Shown: positions 44,390-55,468, counted from the stretch's first letter. The stretch: DNA of 64,000 bases from Mermis nigrescens (GCA_036768485.1 JAVLUZ010000145.1:20834706-20898705), one strand, 5' to 3'. Numbers and translations are program-made. Notes: generated by a model not told the origin, from the letters alone.

Positions 44390-44820
44390 ATATTCATTCT
44401 TTATCTCGCCAATGATTTTGGGCTAATGGGGAAGGGCAGTCAGTGCAACCATCATAAACAGCATAAAAATTCTTGGGGTGAAATTTTAAAGTGCCTTCTT
44501 TACGCTAAAAAATAAAGTTTACGCGTCAAAAACATCGTTTTTCGGCGTTTCTGACGATGCTCTAACTTTCTAGAGCATAAAAACATAAGAAATATTTCGT
44601 AAAAAAGTCCAAGCGAATCAAATATAGTCAAAACATGAGTATGTACATATATGGCGCCAAAAAGTTTGACACTTCGAGCGAACAGATACTAGCTAAAAAC
44701 GCTTCAAAAAGGACCTTTTCTACTAATTTTAATAAATCTTTGGAAACTTTCGAAAAATCGCGGATTCTGGGGTTGAAACCCCCGGATCACGTATGGCGCC
44801 CCCCTTGAATCCGCCCCTGG
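44390..44820. mobile_element. Family F end with nested family C element
   Basis: The family F left part (attctttatctcgccaatga) and right end complement CAGGGGCGGATTCAAGGGGG enclose a family C copy at about 44440-44792 (aacagcataaaaattcttgg on the left, gttgaaacccccggatca on the right). Confidence 0.55.
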
Positions 44821-45078
44821 ATACTCCTATGTATTTTAGGTATTATACCCTTCAGTGCATAGTTTATGTATTTATGAAGCTCGCTAAAGATCTTATGAAA
44901 TCTATATTGCCATATAATTTTTTGTAGGGACTTTGAGGTGTAAACTGGGTAATGAATTATTTGGGCCAACTTAAATATTCGTCTACATATATCCTTAATC
45001 CGCTAGGTTACTGCTTTTCCGTCATAATTCGCTGTACGTGCTTGTGTTTAACTATTAACTTAATCAAGTGTATATAGC

Positions 45079-45247
45079 TATAGTTTGTTTCACACAACTT
45101 CAGTCATAAATTTTAAAGCTATCCCCGACAATAAGCTGACAGATTGCGATAATAGCATTGATCTGATATATAACTATCGTAACCTTTGGCTTATTGTCAA
45201 TGAAAATTCTTTGAATTTATGCACCAAGTTATGTGAAACAGACTATA
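45079..45247. mobile_element. Longer member of the TATAGTCTGTTTCACATAAC family
   Basis: Left end TATAGTTTGTTTCACACAAC and right end complement TATAGTCTGTTTCACATAAC, 169 bp in total. It has an unrelated longer centre than the 97-bp copies. Confidence 0.7.
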
Positions 45248-45786
45248 ATTATTGATGTTTATTTCTAGCAAAAAGCTGCAGATTTTACTTTCCGATGATA
45301 TTTCGGTCAGAGACCCAAACATCTAGCACTAGCTATCAAAAACCGTACGGCAATAAACATTAATGCAGGTACTTTAGTCTCGTCGCTAATAAAAATAAAT
45401 TTAATCACGGGACGATACAAAAAAATGTTCCATAATGAACATACTGGAGTCTATATCACTGATATAGTTAACGAAACATCGATTAGCTCAACGGCTTACG
45501 ATCGATTAAACTACGAAAAACCTGACCTTCGCGTGATTCGCGCATATAAACTGGAAACTCTTATTTTTTAGTTTCATATTTCGAAATACTTTTTCTAATA
45601 GTTTCGGATGGGAATATTGAGAAGCGCGACGTAGGCACGTTAAGGCATGAGGTTCTAAAGTTTACACGTTTTAAACATTTAAAACGACATAAATACAATG
45701 ATGTGATGATTATGAAATAATGGCAATAATCATGGAAGTTAAAGTAAATAACAAAGTAATGGTATTTTTATAGTAATAATTAATAC

Positions 45787-45819
<33 letters not shown>

Positions 45820-46231
45820 GCATATATAACTAATAAAACGTTCCACTGTTATACGTTTTGACGTCTTGGATACCGAATAAACATCACGAGTGAAAATTGC
45901 GCGGGAACAAGTGCATGATGTGGAAAACCCGTCTTAAATTCGAAATAAAACAAAACATGAAAAAAACAATTGCTCGTGATGCTAACAACAAAACGTAAAC
46001 ATGTTTCATGGAACGCCGACGCGCAGATATGTTCGCAAATTGTTTATATAATTTGTAGCAAAGACATTAAATGACTATACACAGCTTGTTGTTCTGTTAT
46101 AAACGAATTAAAGGGACAATTTAAAAAAACAAAAAGCACTTAAAAAGTACTTAATTTGCCCGTACTTAATCGCTCAGTTATAAAAGTTCAATACATTTAA
46201 ATAGGCTTTAAACATTGAAAGAACTTCAGGT
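45248..46231. other. 3' flank of the ETS gene
   Basis: AT-rich, no exon seen. Contains an (AAT)n microsatellite at about 45,787-45,820. The 3' UTR of the minus-strand ETS gene should lie here, but I cannot fix a polyadenylation site. Confidence 0.4.
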
Positions 46232-46419
46232 TTAACATACATGATATGGCGGTAAAAACTGATAGACCAGTCGCTGCGATCGAGGTGTCTTTTTCAGAAT
46301 TCCCTTTCTATAGTACTGACGTAAGGATCTGCTCAACTTGTCGTAATTCATCGCGGGTCTATTCTTTCGTTGGCCCCAAAACTTAGCTAGTTTATGGGAA
46401 TCTTCGATCTTGAACACGC
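46232..46419 (-). CDS. Ets98B: ETS transcription factor, DNA-recognition helix exon with stop
   Basis: Encodes GVFKIEDSHKLAKFWGQRKN, then RPAMNYDKLSRSLRQYYRKG and SQRLVYQFLPPYHVC before TAA. The LSRSLRQYYRKG segment is the ETS recognition helix, carrying the two arginines that contact the GGA core in known ETS structures. The FKIEDS and KNRPAMNYDKLSRS wording is closest, from memory of the family, to SPDEF/Drosophila Ets98B rather than Ets1, E74 or ELF types. The protein ends directly after the domain. The acceptor is atattaacag. The six exons together give about 1.5 kb of coding sequence in one continuous phase. Confidence 0.95.
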
Positions 46420-46757
46420 CTGTTAATATTGAATAATTTGTAACTTTTATACATGTACCACTATAAAGCAAAGTATGCATGTTTATATATCTATCAGTTT
46501 GATTGTTTATTTATACTTAACGGTCATTGTTGCTTTGTAAGTTTGGTACACGGTATACGAATATTAAATTAATTTTACAGCTAATGAGAAATAAGATAGG
46601 AACTTAATTTTTTTCAACACTGTTTCTACAGTAGCCTTTGCTTCTAGGATCGGAATTTGTAATTATCTACTTAAATAATTGATATTCTTTTGCAGGTGAA
46701 TATCGTTTTCAAATTTCCACTGGTTTATTCCTATCAACACACTAATTCACATGTGAT

Positions 46758-47314
46758 CATGGGCGGATTTAAGGGGGGCAGGAGGCGTACCTAATTGGTC
46801 CAAAATAGTCGGCGAAATAAAGGACTTATATACTTGTGATAGTTTGTGGCCATCAACCATCATAATTTCGCATTTATTCACTTTATAGGAGGCCTGGGAG
46901 TCAAATTTTGTAGGTTTCTTCCATTTTTTAGCACGATTCCCAAATTTATTCGCGTTTCGTGTTTAATGCTTCAATAGGCATTGCTCCAAATGTACAAATA
47001 TAGGAAATAACGCAATAATTCACGTCTCTAAGCGTGAAGCCTGTTTCTGCCTAAAGTAAACAGATTTTAGGGCGTTTTTCGTCGGGTTTAAGCTAAAGTT
47101 AAAACATAAAGCACGTTTTGCACGAAATCGCTTAAAGTAGTGAAATTTTTCGAAGCACTTTCGCACCACAAATCATTTTCACTAAAAATAAACCATATAA
47201 ACGGTGAAAAAATGTTACTTTGCACTTAAATAGCGCGTTTGGACCTGCTTTTGGCTGTTTTGGAAAAAGTTGGAGTAACTTCACTCCCTAAAGGAGAATT
47301 TAGATCCGTCACTG
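46758..47314. mobile_element. Family F element in an ETS intron
   Basis: Left end CATGGGCGGATTTAAGGGGG and right end complement CAGTGACGGATCTAAATTCT, flanked by CATGTGAT and CAAGTGAC (6 of 8). No coding sequence. Confidence 0.65.
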
Positions 47315-47523
47315 CAAGTGACGCATTTTGCAGTATGCGTTCAACAGATTTTGATTTAACGAACTACTTATCGTAGCAAATAAATTTGTGAATGGTACAT
47401 AATTAAGCAGAACAAACAAACAAATATAATTAAACATAAACATAAACATAACATAAAAATAATTCTCATAACTTTGGGCATAAATTTTAAAAATTTATTA
47501 GCAGTGCTCACAGATTACGAGAA

Positions 47524-48095
47524 TCAAGGTGGCTAAAAAAACGAATGGCATATTGTCCCTTACAGTTAAATGTAACTTATTTTATTTTAGAGCGCTTTTA
47601 ATTGTCTAATACTCATATGATTTGCTTTACGGTATTTAAATTTGCTTAAAAATAATCGAACCATGATTAAAGTTTGCACATTTTGCAACTGCTAGCAAAT
47701 TAAAAACGTCGACGTGGGAATGCAAGAACCCGTGATAAAGGTGCTGCTGTTCCGCACAGACTAAGCCACGCAAGATAAAAATAGACAGCTAGCAGTTAAC
47801 AAATAATTTCGGCCTCGTATAAACCAAACCGCGTTTAATTAGCTGTTTTTGTTGAGGCGTTAAATTGTTGTAAAGATAGCTTATTTAGGCAAAAAATTTA
47901 CAAAAAAAGACCAAAAAACGACTTTTGCCTAATTCAGTGTAAAGCAAGTGCAGCGTAACCAGCATAATGGAAACTTCAGCGCCTTCTCGTAGAGGTGATA
48001 TGTAGGCTTTTAGGAAAAGTAAGCCGCATTTAATTTGGTCAAGTATCAGAGAAGTTGTATGGATCAATATGCCATTCGTTTTTTTAGCCACCCTG
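47524..48095. mobile_element. Mariner-like element, second type
   Basis: Inverted ends GGTGGCTAAAAAAACGAATG and its exact complement at the right, continuing through GCATATTG. Right border CCCTG|TA. Related to 31419-32201. No transposase motif found. Confidence 0.75.
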
Positions 48096-48123
48096 TATAT
48101 GAGACCAATGCAATAGTTGCAAT

Positions 48124-48335
48124 AATAGGTGGGCGGCACCAAAGCTCAAAGGTCAAAAATTGCCTTAAAAATGGTGATAGGGCGAAAAAACACCATTTTT
48201 AAAGGTTTCTCATCAAGCACTATCCATTGGCATCAAAAAATTGCTAAAAAACAAAAAATTTCAAAAATCGAATTCTGGGGGGGTATTTTGGCATCTGGGG
48301 GTGCATACCCTCAAAGCCTCTCACTCCCAAATATG
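48124..48335. mobile_element. Family B element
   Basis: Left end AATAGGTGGGCGGCACC, right end complement CATATTTGGGAGTG, flanked by GTTGCAAT and GTCGCAAT (7 of 8). It abuts the mariner-like element and lies 236 bp from the ETS exon at 48572. Confidence 0.75.
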
Positions 48336-48571
48336 GTCGCAATCTGTCAGGTTATTGTCGATGAATTCTTAAAGATTGTGCTCAAACTTGCGTGAAAGAA
48401 ACTACAGCTGAGAAGACCAAAACATAAGATTTTTTAATTTTACGAGTTTCACGAGAAATTTTTATTCTTGTTAAACGTGCACAAAGAAAAAATGCCCCTT
48501 TCGTTGATTTCATCGTGCTTTTTGCTTCAATTGAGCAGGAATCCGTGTTTGATTGCAGTTGCATAACTCAC

Positions 48572-48748
48572 CTTGTGTTCTATCCAGCCATCGAACACAA
48601 AAAGAATATTTATCCTGGTGATCCAACAATTCCCGCAGAAACTGCCACAAATGGATATTATTATTTTGGAAGTAATACGTAGCTGAAAAGGATAACGCGG
48701 AACCCATTCTTCTCCAACTTATTTCTTTACCGCGCGAGCCATCTTCAT
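48572..48748 (-). CDS. Ets98B: ETS transcription factor, first half of the ETS DNA-binding domain
   Basis: Encodes EDGSRGKEISWRRMG, then NNNIHLWQFLRELLDHQDKY and CVRWLDRTQ. IHLWQFLRELL is the first helix of ETS domains. The acceptor is tttatttcag and the donor is ACAAG^GTGAGT. It is 177 nt, phase 1 at both ends. The split inside the ETS domain after TQG is completed by the exon at 46232-46419. Confidence 0.95.
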
Positions 48749-49090
48749 CTGAAATAAAAATATAAACAATTTAAAATTTAATTTATCGTTTTTGCGTCAT
48801 TAAATATTGTGTATTTTAGCATCAATGTCCTGCAGTCATGAGAATTAGATGAAAACCATAAAAAGTGGAACCATTTTCACATGACAACGTCTGAAAAATG
48901 TGTGACAGTAGTTTTTGTGCTATTTCGTCGCTTACACCGTTTTTTGAGACAATCCAAGATCCAAGTTGAGCCTGAGCAGTCGTCAAATGTTAAGTCTAAA
49001 ATTGCTAATGTTTAAATAGCTTTTATACGTAAAAAATAAACACAATTTTTAGTCATTTACTACGTTATTTAAATACAAGCGCTCATTTAG

Positions 49091-49851
49091 ACGATGCGGG
49101 GCGGCCGCCCCTCCCCGTCGTTAAGAAATATTTGGGTGCAACGATAAATAGATGTGTATTTTTTGATGATTTTATACATTTTTTCATCATTTTTCAAATT
49201 GTTTCGGCGCTTCGCGCCGGGTAAGTACCAGACATGCACGTGGGAAAGGGGTTTAGGAGGTCCTCCTGACCCCCTTGGAATGGAAAAATGGGAAATTTTC
49301 TCGGAAAAATGAGGCAAAATGAAGGCAAAACGGATGAAAATTGAAAATTCTCTCTAAAAGTGCTTTACGTTTGATCAGAAACTGTGTAATAACGTAGTTA
49401 TAACGCTATTTTAGCGCTTGTACCAGTTTTGATGTCATTTTGGCCAAAAAAGTTCAATTTTTAACCTTCCCCCCAGACCGGCTGACCCCCCCCTCCTAGA
49501 TCGGTCATGCTGTTCATCTATGGTTAGTACTCATTAATGATTTTTACTGACTTTCTTGGAGGTCTAAAAAATTTACTCCTATGGCATAAGATTAATTTTT
49601 GTACAGAACAAAGATTTTGTAGTTCTTATAATGATTTCTCAATTATTTTCCCGGCGTTTTGTGTCGATTTTTACATCAATTTATCGAGTTTTTCGCATAA
49701 AACTTGACAAAAAGTTTAAAATCTTCATCATTGTTTTTGCATCAGAAATAATTCTGCTTACCTGAACACCAACGGTCAATTTTCGACACTATTAGGAAAA
49801 TATGGGGTTCCGCCTCCCCTCCCCCGTCAGAAACTCCTGAATCCGCCACTG
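49091..49851. mobile_element. Family F element with nested family D copy
   Basis: Right end complement CAGTGGCGGATTCAGGAGTT; the left end is worn (gcggggcggccgcccctcc). Exact GGCGCTTCGCGCC at 49,205-49,217. Interrupted by 49229-49522. Confidence 0.62.
49229..49522. mobile_element. Family D element, nested
   Basis: Left end CAGACATGCACGTGGG, right end complement CATAGATGAACAGCATGACC, flanked by GTAAGTAC and GTTAGTAC (7 of 8). Confidence 0.8.
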
Positions 49852-50044
49852 TTGAAATACGTTAATATACCGATACCATTTGCATTGAAACTATTAATTT
49901 ATTTTCACATTTTCGCTTCGTTTGTTAGATAGACTAATAAATATGTTTCGTTTTATTCATTTTTTATTTATAATATATTTACTATTTATTTCTTGAAGTT
50001 TTAATTTTTGTTTGTAAGAGTTTGAACTGAACAAAAATTCTTAC

Positions 50045-50341
50045 GATCAGTCGAAATTCCGCTATCCGAACCGTCAGGGCTAAGCATCAATTTGATTTCG
50101 CTGCTTTCTCTCGGATTCCAGCCGCTGAAACTGCAAGGCAGTATTTGTTCTTTGTTAGGAGCATTCTGTGGATAGTATTCTTTTGGTTCGCAAGTAGAGT
50201 AGCTCATTGCGCCCTGCGATGAGGCAGCTCGAAATGAAGGCGACCATAAAAGTTCATGAGAATTCGAGGAATCGTTCAGCTGAATGATTTGTTTTGAATC
50301 TACCTCGACCTCACTCGACTGGAGATTATTGTAGTCGCTAG
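50045..50341 (-). CDS. Ets98B: ETS transcription factor, linker exon between PNT and ETS domains
   Basis: Encodes a Ser/Asn/Gln-rich linker (ASDYNNLQSSEVEVDSKQII at its start; SPDGSDSGISTD at its end). The donor GATC^GTAAGA is clear. The acceptor ending TTCAG at 50,342-50,344 is inferred because it is the first AG that keeps the frame open and gives phase 1; an alternative cag a little further upstream would meet a TGA. No domain is visible. Assignment rests on phase and position. Confidence 0.75.
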
Positions 50342-50428
50342 CTGAATCGTATGAATACACAAAGTATCACCTGCTATGTAAAAACGAATCGAACGATAAA
50401 ATATGGATCTTATGTCGAATCCCCCGAG

Positions 50429-50733
50429 CATACGTGGGCAGCACCAAAATTCTGGAGGGCGGGGGGAGGGGTGCAAGATTTTTCAAAGGTCAAAAAATGG
50501 CCTTAAAAATGGTGGTATGGCAAAAAAACACCATTTTTCAACGTTTCTCATCGAGCACATCCATTGGCATCAAAAAATTGCGAGAAAAAAACAAAACAAA
50601 ATTTCAAAAATTGAATTCTGGGGGGGTATTTAGGTTTCTGGGGGGCTATTTTATTTTCTGGGGGAGGGGGGATTTTGGTTTCTCGGGGGGGGGAATGAAT
50701 ACCCCCAAACCCCCTCCCCCACGCCCAGATGTG
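50429..50733. mobile_element. Family B element with long G runs
   Basis: Left end CATACGTGGGCAGCACC, right end complement CACATCTGGGCGTGGGG, flanked by CCCCCGAG on both sides (8 of 8). 50,620-50,700 holds five or more runs of six to nine G. It lies 87 bp upstream of the ETS linker exon. Confidence 0.88.
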
Positions 50734-50758
50734 CCCCCGAGCGATTTTAATGCGAAAT

Positions 50759-51122
50759 GGGACGTTTTGGCGCCGCCGTTTTGGCGCCACACTCTTTGTA
50801 ATATTATCAATTATTTACCTTTCATTTATGATTAAAGTATAATACAGATTCTGAAAGCTCATTCAATTCTCTACGTGATAGTTTAAATTACATTTAGAAT
50901 ATCTTTGAATTTAGTGAGATAATTAAATGCACACTAGATTTTCTACAGTTTTTCAGTCGTACACAAATGAATACTCATCGAATCGAACAGAACAATATGC
51001 TATTTTGTAGCTTGTAGAACCTGCTTTCTGAATATATAATTTATTTTGAAATTGCTTTAAAATTGATTTAATTAGAATAATTTATAAGCTGCTGGCGCCA
51101 AAACGGCGGCGCCAAAACGTCT
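50759..51122. mobile_element. Small element with tandem GTTTTGGCGCC inverted ends
   Basis: The left end GGGACGTTTTGGCGCCGCC continues GTTTTGGCGCC; the right end is its near-perfect complement. About 30 bp of inverted repeat surround an AT-rich centre. Related to the arms of 38521-40423. Confidence 0.75.
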
Positions 51123-51767
51123 CAGACCCATTTCCATATGAGCTACAGTAACCAAACATTACTGATCCATTACCATCTACTTGATATATTATGCAAAAGT
51201 CACGACTATGAGCAAGGTAAATGTGAAGCTAGGCTACTGTAGCTCGTATGGAAACCCATTGGGCGGATTTAACATGAGATCCCGAAATTGTGCTACTATT
51301 TACACAAGTTTAAATTTGAAAAGTCGTCTTTTAAAGAAAGGCTCATCGAACAGTGAAATAAACGTTTTGCTTATTCTTAAACAAAGTCCGATCTCGACAC
51401 CGTAATGCTAATGTACATAGTTCAGTTCTATTAAAAGCAATTTTAATCACAATAATTTCTTTATACGAGTATATGCATATCTTATTTTAGAGTAAGAGTT
51501 TAAAAAATCGTGTTTGTATAGTTTCACTCAAATAAAATTCCGAAAGACCCAATTGGGTTTAGCGCGAAGAAACCAGTTAGCAACCTTCAAACCTTATCCT
51601 CTCAGCTAAGAATGAATATGAGGTTTTATGTGGCACATTTAACTAACTTTATATAATAATCGTTAAGACTGTCTACATTTATTCGTATGAGATGCCTTTA
51701 AAATAAGAAAAAGTGGTTCTATGAATTATAAACAAAATATAGTTTTCCATTAATTAAGACTCCTAAG

Positions 51768-52002
51768 CACACCTGGGCGTGGGGGAAGGGGTTTGCGGGG
51801 TATGCAATGCACCCTTCCCCCAGAAAACAAACCCCTCCGGAATTCAATTTTTGAAAATTTTTCCCGATGCCAATGGATAGTGCTCGATGAGAAACGTTGA
51901 AAAATGGTGTTTTTCGGCATGCCACCATTTTTAAGGTCATTTTTTCGTCTTTGAAAAATCTTGCACACCCCTCCCCCAGAATTTTGGTGCCGCCCACCTA
52001 TG
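51768..52002. mobile_element. Family B element, reverse orientation
   Basis: Left end CACACCTGGGCGTGGGG, right end complement CATAGGTGGGCGGCACC, flanked by CTCCTAAG and CTCCTGAG (7 of 8). In an ETS intron. Confidence 0.85.
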
Positions 52003-52103
52003 CTCCTGAGTCGAAAATTGATAAATTTGAGAGGTCTGATTTGCTGAAGCAAAAGACTATATTAAGTTCGAGGAGCGATCGTACAAATTAAAACGATTCC
52101 CGA

Positions 52104-52489
52104 CCATACATGCACAGCATGGAAATTCTGTGGGATGAAATTATAAAGTGCCTTTTTTGGACTCAAATATCGTAAATGCGCATCAAAAACATCGTTTTTC
52201 GGCGTTTCTGACGATGCTCTACCTTTCGAGAGCATAAAAATGTACAAAATTCGGAATAAATCAAAAATTCGAATAAATTGAATAAAATATAGTCAATAAA
52301 TGAGAATATGGCGCAAAGTGCCGAAATTTTGACACTTTTGAGCAAATAGGTGGCTAAAACGCTTAAAACAGCACCTTTTCTACGAATTCTTCGGTCATTT
52401 TTAAAAAAATTGCGAAATCTGGGAGTAGTGGGCAAAAACTTTCTGGAAAGGGGGAGGGTGAAAAATTTTCAAGGGGGAGATCATGTATT
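52104..52489. mobile_element. Family C element
   Basis: Left end CATACATGCACAGCATGG, right end agatcatgtat preceded by a G-rich tract. Internal gatgctctacctttcgagag and a worn hairpin (ggcgcaaagtgcc). No clear target duplication. It ends 65 bp from the PNT exon donor. Confidence 0.65.
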
Positions 52490-52553
52490 TCTACAACACT
52501 AAAATAATGAACTATGTATATTTATATTTTTGCCTCACAACAAACCAATTTAC

Positions 52554-52751
52554 CCGTCGTCCATAGATTCAGTTGCGCATGAATCAACTCGGCTCCACGC
52601 GGATAGCACATCTTCATCGCATCTAAGCTGATTAGACTCAGCATCCCTCCAGGCGTTTGCAGGAAATCCTCGGGAATAGGAGGCAAATTGTATTGTCGAA
52701 CAGTGTCCAGAAGCCAGATTCGCGTATGTTCAATAGACCAGACGCGTGGAT
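52554..52751 (-). CDS. Ets98B: ETS transcription factor, PNT (SAM-like) domain exon
   Basis: Encodes essentially one whole Pointed domain: DPRVWSIEHTRIWLLDTVRQ, then YNLPPIPEDFLQTPGGMLSL and AELIHAQLNLW. The spacing of Trp and hydrophobic residues and the closing HAQLNLW fit SAM/PNT folds, which mediate protein interaction in ETS factors. The acceptor is ttcacgtag and the donor is GACGG^GTAAAT. It is 198 nt, phase 1 at both ends. A self-nested inverted-repeat element sits about 40 bp upstream of the acceptor. Confidence 0.93.
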
Positions 52752-52790
52752 CTACGTGAATAGGAAAAACATTGTTTTATTTGTCGCAAG

Positions 52791-53261
52791 CACATGTGGG
52801 CGTAGGGGTTGGGAGGTATGCACCCCCTCAGAAGGCCGAATACCCCCCATAAATTGAAATACCCCAAGAATTCAATTTTTGAAAAATTATGTTTTTTCGC
52901 CTTACCACCATAGGTGGGCAGCACCGAAATTCTGGGAGGGACGAAAAAATTTTCAAAGGTCAAAAATGGTCTTAAAAGTGGTCGTATGGCGAAAAAAACA
53001 CAATTTTTCGACGTTTCTCATCAAGCACTATCCAATGGCATCAAAAAATCGCTAAAAAGCAAAAAAATTTCAAAATTTGAATTCTGGGAGGGGGGGTATT
53101 TTGATTTCTGGGGGGGGGGGTATTTCAACTTCTGGGGGTGCATACCCCCTTCCCGAAACCCCCCCCCACGCCCATGTGTCCTTACCACCATTTTTTAAGA
53201 CCATTTTTTGACCGTTGAAAAATCTTGCACCCCCCCAGGATTTTGGTGCTGCCCACCTATG
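52791..53261. mobile_element. Family B element containing another family B element
   Basis: Outer copy in reverse orientation: left end CACATGTGGGCG, right end complement CATAGGTGGGCAGCACC, flanked on both sides by GTCGCAAG (8 of 8). It is interrupted by 52908-53179. Confidence 0.88.
52908..53179. mobile_element. Inner family B element inserted into its own family
   Basis: Forward orientation: CCATAGGTGGGCAGCACC to GCCCATGTGT, flanked by CCTTACCA on both sides (8 of 8). The target lies in the internal block of the outer copy. G runs of up to ten occur at 53,085-53,120. Confidence 0.88.
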
Positions 53262-53415
53262 GTCGCAAGTGGATAATTACTGCAACGAAAGTGTCTCTTA
53301 AAACTATAACTGCTGAGTAATCAGTGAGTGCTAAAATGACGCAAAACTCAGGATTTTTGATTTTTGACGTTTATTTGTCCACGACTTAAATGAAAAATTC
53401 TTTGTTTAATTATAA

Positions 53416-53880
53416 CCAGACATGCACAGCTCGGGAATCCTAGGGGTTGAAACTTTAAGGTGCCTCTTTTGGGCTCAAAAACGACGGATATCCGTTAAAA
53501 AAAACATCATTTTTGGCATTTCTGACCATATATGCACAGCATGGCCGATCTGGGTGAGGTCAGCTGGTCTGGGGGTTCAAGAATCGAGCTTTTTCGGGCC
53601 AAAATGACCTCAAAAACTGGTGTAAGCGCTAAAATAGCTCTTATCAATTCAAAGCATTTTTGAAAAATTTTCGATTGTCATTCTTTTTTGCCTTATTTAC
53701 CCGAGATCATTTCCCATTTTTCCATTATGGGGTCTATATAGACCCCCAACCCCCTCCCCAAGTGATTATCTACATATTTCTGACGATGCTCTATCATTCT
53801 AGAGCATAATAACACGTTTGAAATTTCTAAAAAATATCGGAAAAAATACAAATAAATTGAGCAAAATGTGGTCATAATAA
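53416..53880. mobile_element. Family C element split by a family D element
   Basis: The left half (CAGACATGCACAGCTCGGG onward) and right half (ctgacgatgctctatcattc) are contiguous in other family C copies. Here they are separated by 53526-53775. Confidence 0.72.
53526..53775. mobile_element. Family D element, nested
   Basis: Begins CCATATATGCACAGCATGG and ends CCCAAGTGATTATCTACAT, flanked by ATTTCTGA on both sides (8 of 8). Reverse orientation relative to 28040-28285. Confidence 0.83.
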
Positions 53881-55052
53881 AATTTTTTACGTTTTTTTAG
53901 ATTGATTATATTACAACAAATTATGCTACAGGTGTTTATTTTTTTGTTTTCCCTAGCCTTAATTCAAACTTCATAGTGCTATTCAAAATCTCAGCCGCAG
54001 CTCTAGAAAAACATACTCAGTTTCATAATGACTTAAAGCAATATGCCCTAATTGAGAATGAACTTTTTGAGAAATCACAAGAACAGGGAAATTATTGAAA
54101 TGCCGCTGATACTTGTCGCTAGAAAGAAAATATTATTGCCTGTCACATCAAATATATTTCGAATCATACTCGTCTGTATTTGTCAAAAGACAAGTTCAAG
54201 CATTGAATCTATTCGAATGTCGTGTTTCAAATTATATTGTCCCTGTAACTTAAAAGGTGAATTCGCATTGTGATTTCCTGTTTGACCGATTGATAATGAA
54301 TAACGAATGACATCTACGAAAGTCAAGTGCACTGAGAAATAAATTTTTAAAAAAGTAGTCCGAAAAAAATTTACTGCAAAACTAGTTTTCGCGGTATTTT
54401 CGATGACGACACGCTTTTTTCTCGTTAGAGTACTCGCCTGGACCATTTTTTATAAGAATTCATATAATTGGTATTCAAACTGATGTAGATCAGTGAATGA
54501 AAGCCAGTTTTTTCACAGTAAAGAGAGGCTAATCCCACGATCGGTTTTCTCGGTTTTCAACTTCGTGCTGACTTAAGTCTCCTTTCCAGACCAGATATTG
54601 ATAAGTTAGCTGATGAGCTTTGACAATTTCCCAGAACACTGCGACACCATGTGGGCGACCTGTCATCTATCAAACAGTAATTGTTTTCACAAGTCCCTTT
54701 GTTTTGAGACGATAAAAAACTCGAACCATTAGATGCGTAGTTTGACTGATAGAGAGGCCATGAAGTGAATTTAAATTATTAGTCGTAATAAACATTACGT
54801 CATAAAATAATGCATAATATGTATGAACAGTCTTCAACTAGTCTTGAAAATGATTAGATAATTGCCATTCTATGCCAAGTATAAAGCATGTTTAAGCAAA
54901 ATAAATTTTAATGTTGGAAATTCGCCACAGGCTTAAATTATTACCAAAAGAAAAATATCAGAAATGAAATAAGACAAGGTTCGGGATTTCCTTCGCTAGC
55001 AATACATTTAAAAATGAATTTTATCCAGAAAAATGCGTAAAATAAGTGAAGC
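53881..55052. other. ETS intron, nothing recognised
   Basis: About 1.2 kb of AT-rich intron between the PNT exon and the exon at 55469, notably free of the short elements seen elsewhere. No exon or RNA gene recognised. Confidence 0.4.
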
Positions 55053-55349
55053 CATGGCTATATTTAAGGGGGCGGGTGGGGGCGCCCTACCCCCTTTGCT
55101 CACAAAGTTAGGTAAGATAATGCACGAAAAGATCGTTTCCCATTATTTCGGCTCAAGCGCGACGAAAATTGGACACTTTTTATAGCCCTACAGGTAAAAA
55201 ATAAATTTTTTTCTCGAAATAACCGAATTTTATCGAAGAAGTCGAAAAATATGGTTTTTTCTAGCTATCCCGACTAATTTTCCGAGACATAGACCAATCT
55301 ACGTTTGGTCCGCTCTCCGCCCCTTGGCCGAATCTTGGATATGGGCCTG
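55053..55349. mobile_element. Family G element
   Basis: Left end CATGGCTATATTTAAGGGGG, right end complement CAGGCCCATATCCAAGATTC. Internal gtaagataatgcacg as in other copies. Target duplication unclear. Confidence 0.68.
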
Positions 55350-55468
55350 AATATAGTGCGTATAAATTATATGTACAACCGAGCAAGTTAAATTTTTTCT
55401 GATACCCGTAAAGTCGTAAAATTTTTTAATTTCGTACATAATTTCTAAAAAATTGACGATAAACTAAC

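Noticed and set aside
50434..50835. 133-codon plus-strand frame
   Set aside because: Translation of a family B element and its G/C runs; the same peptide fragments recur at every copy of the element.
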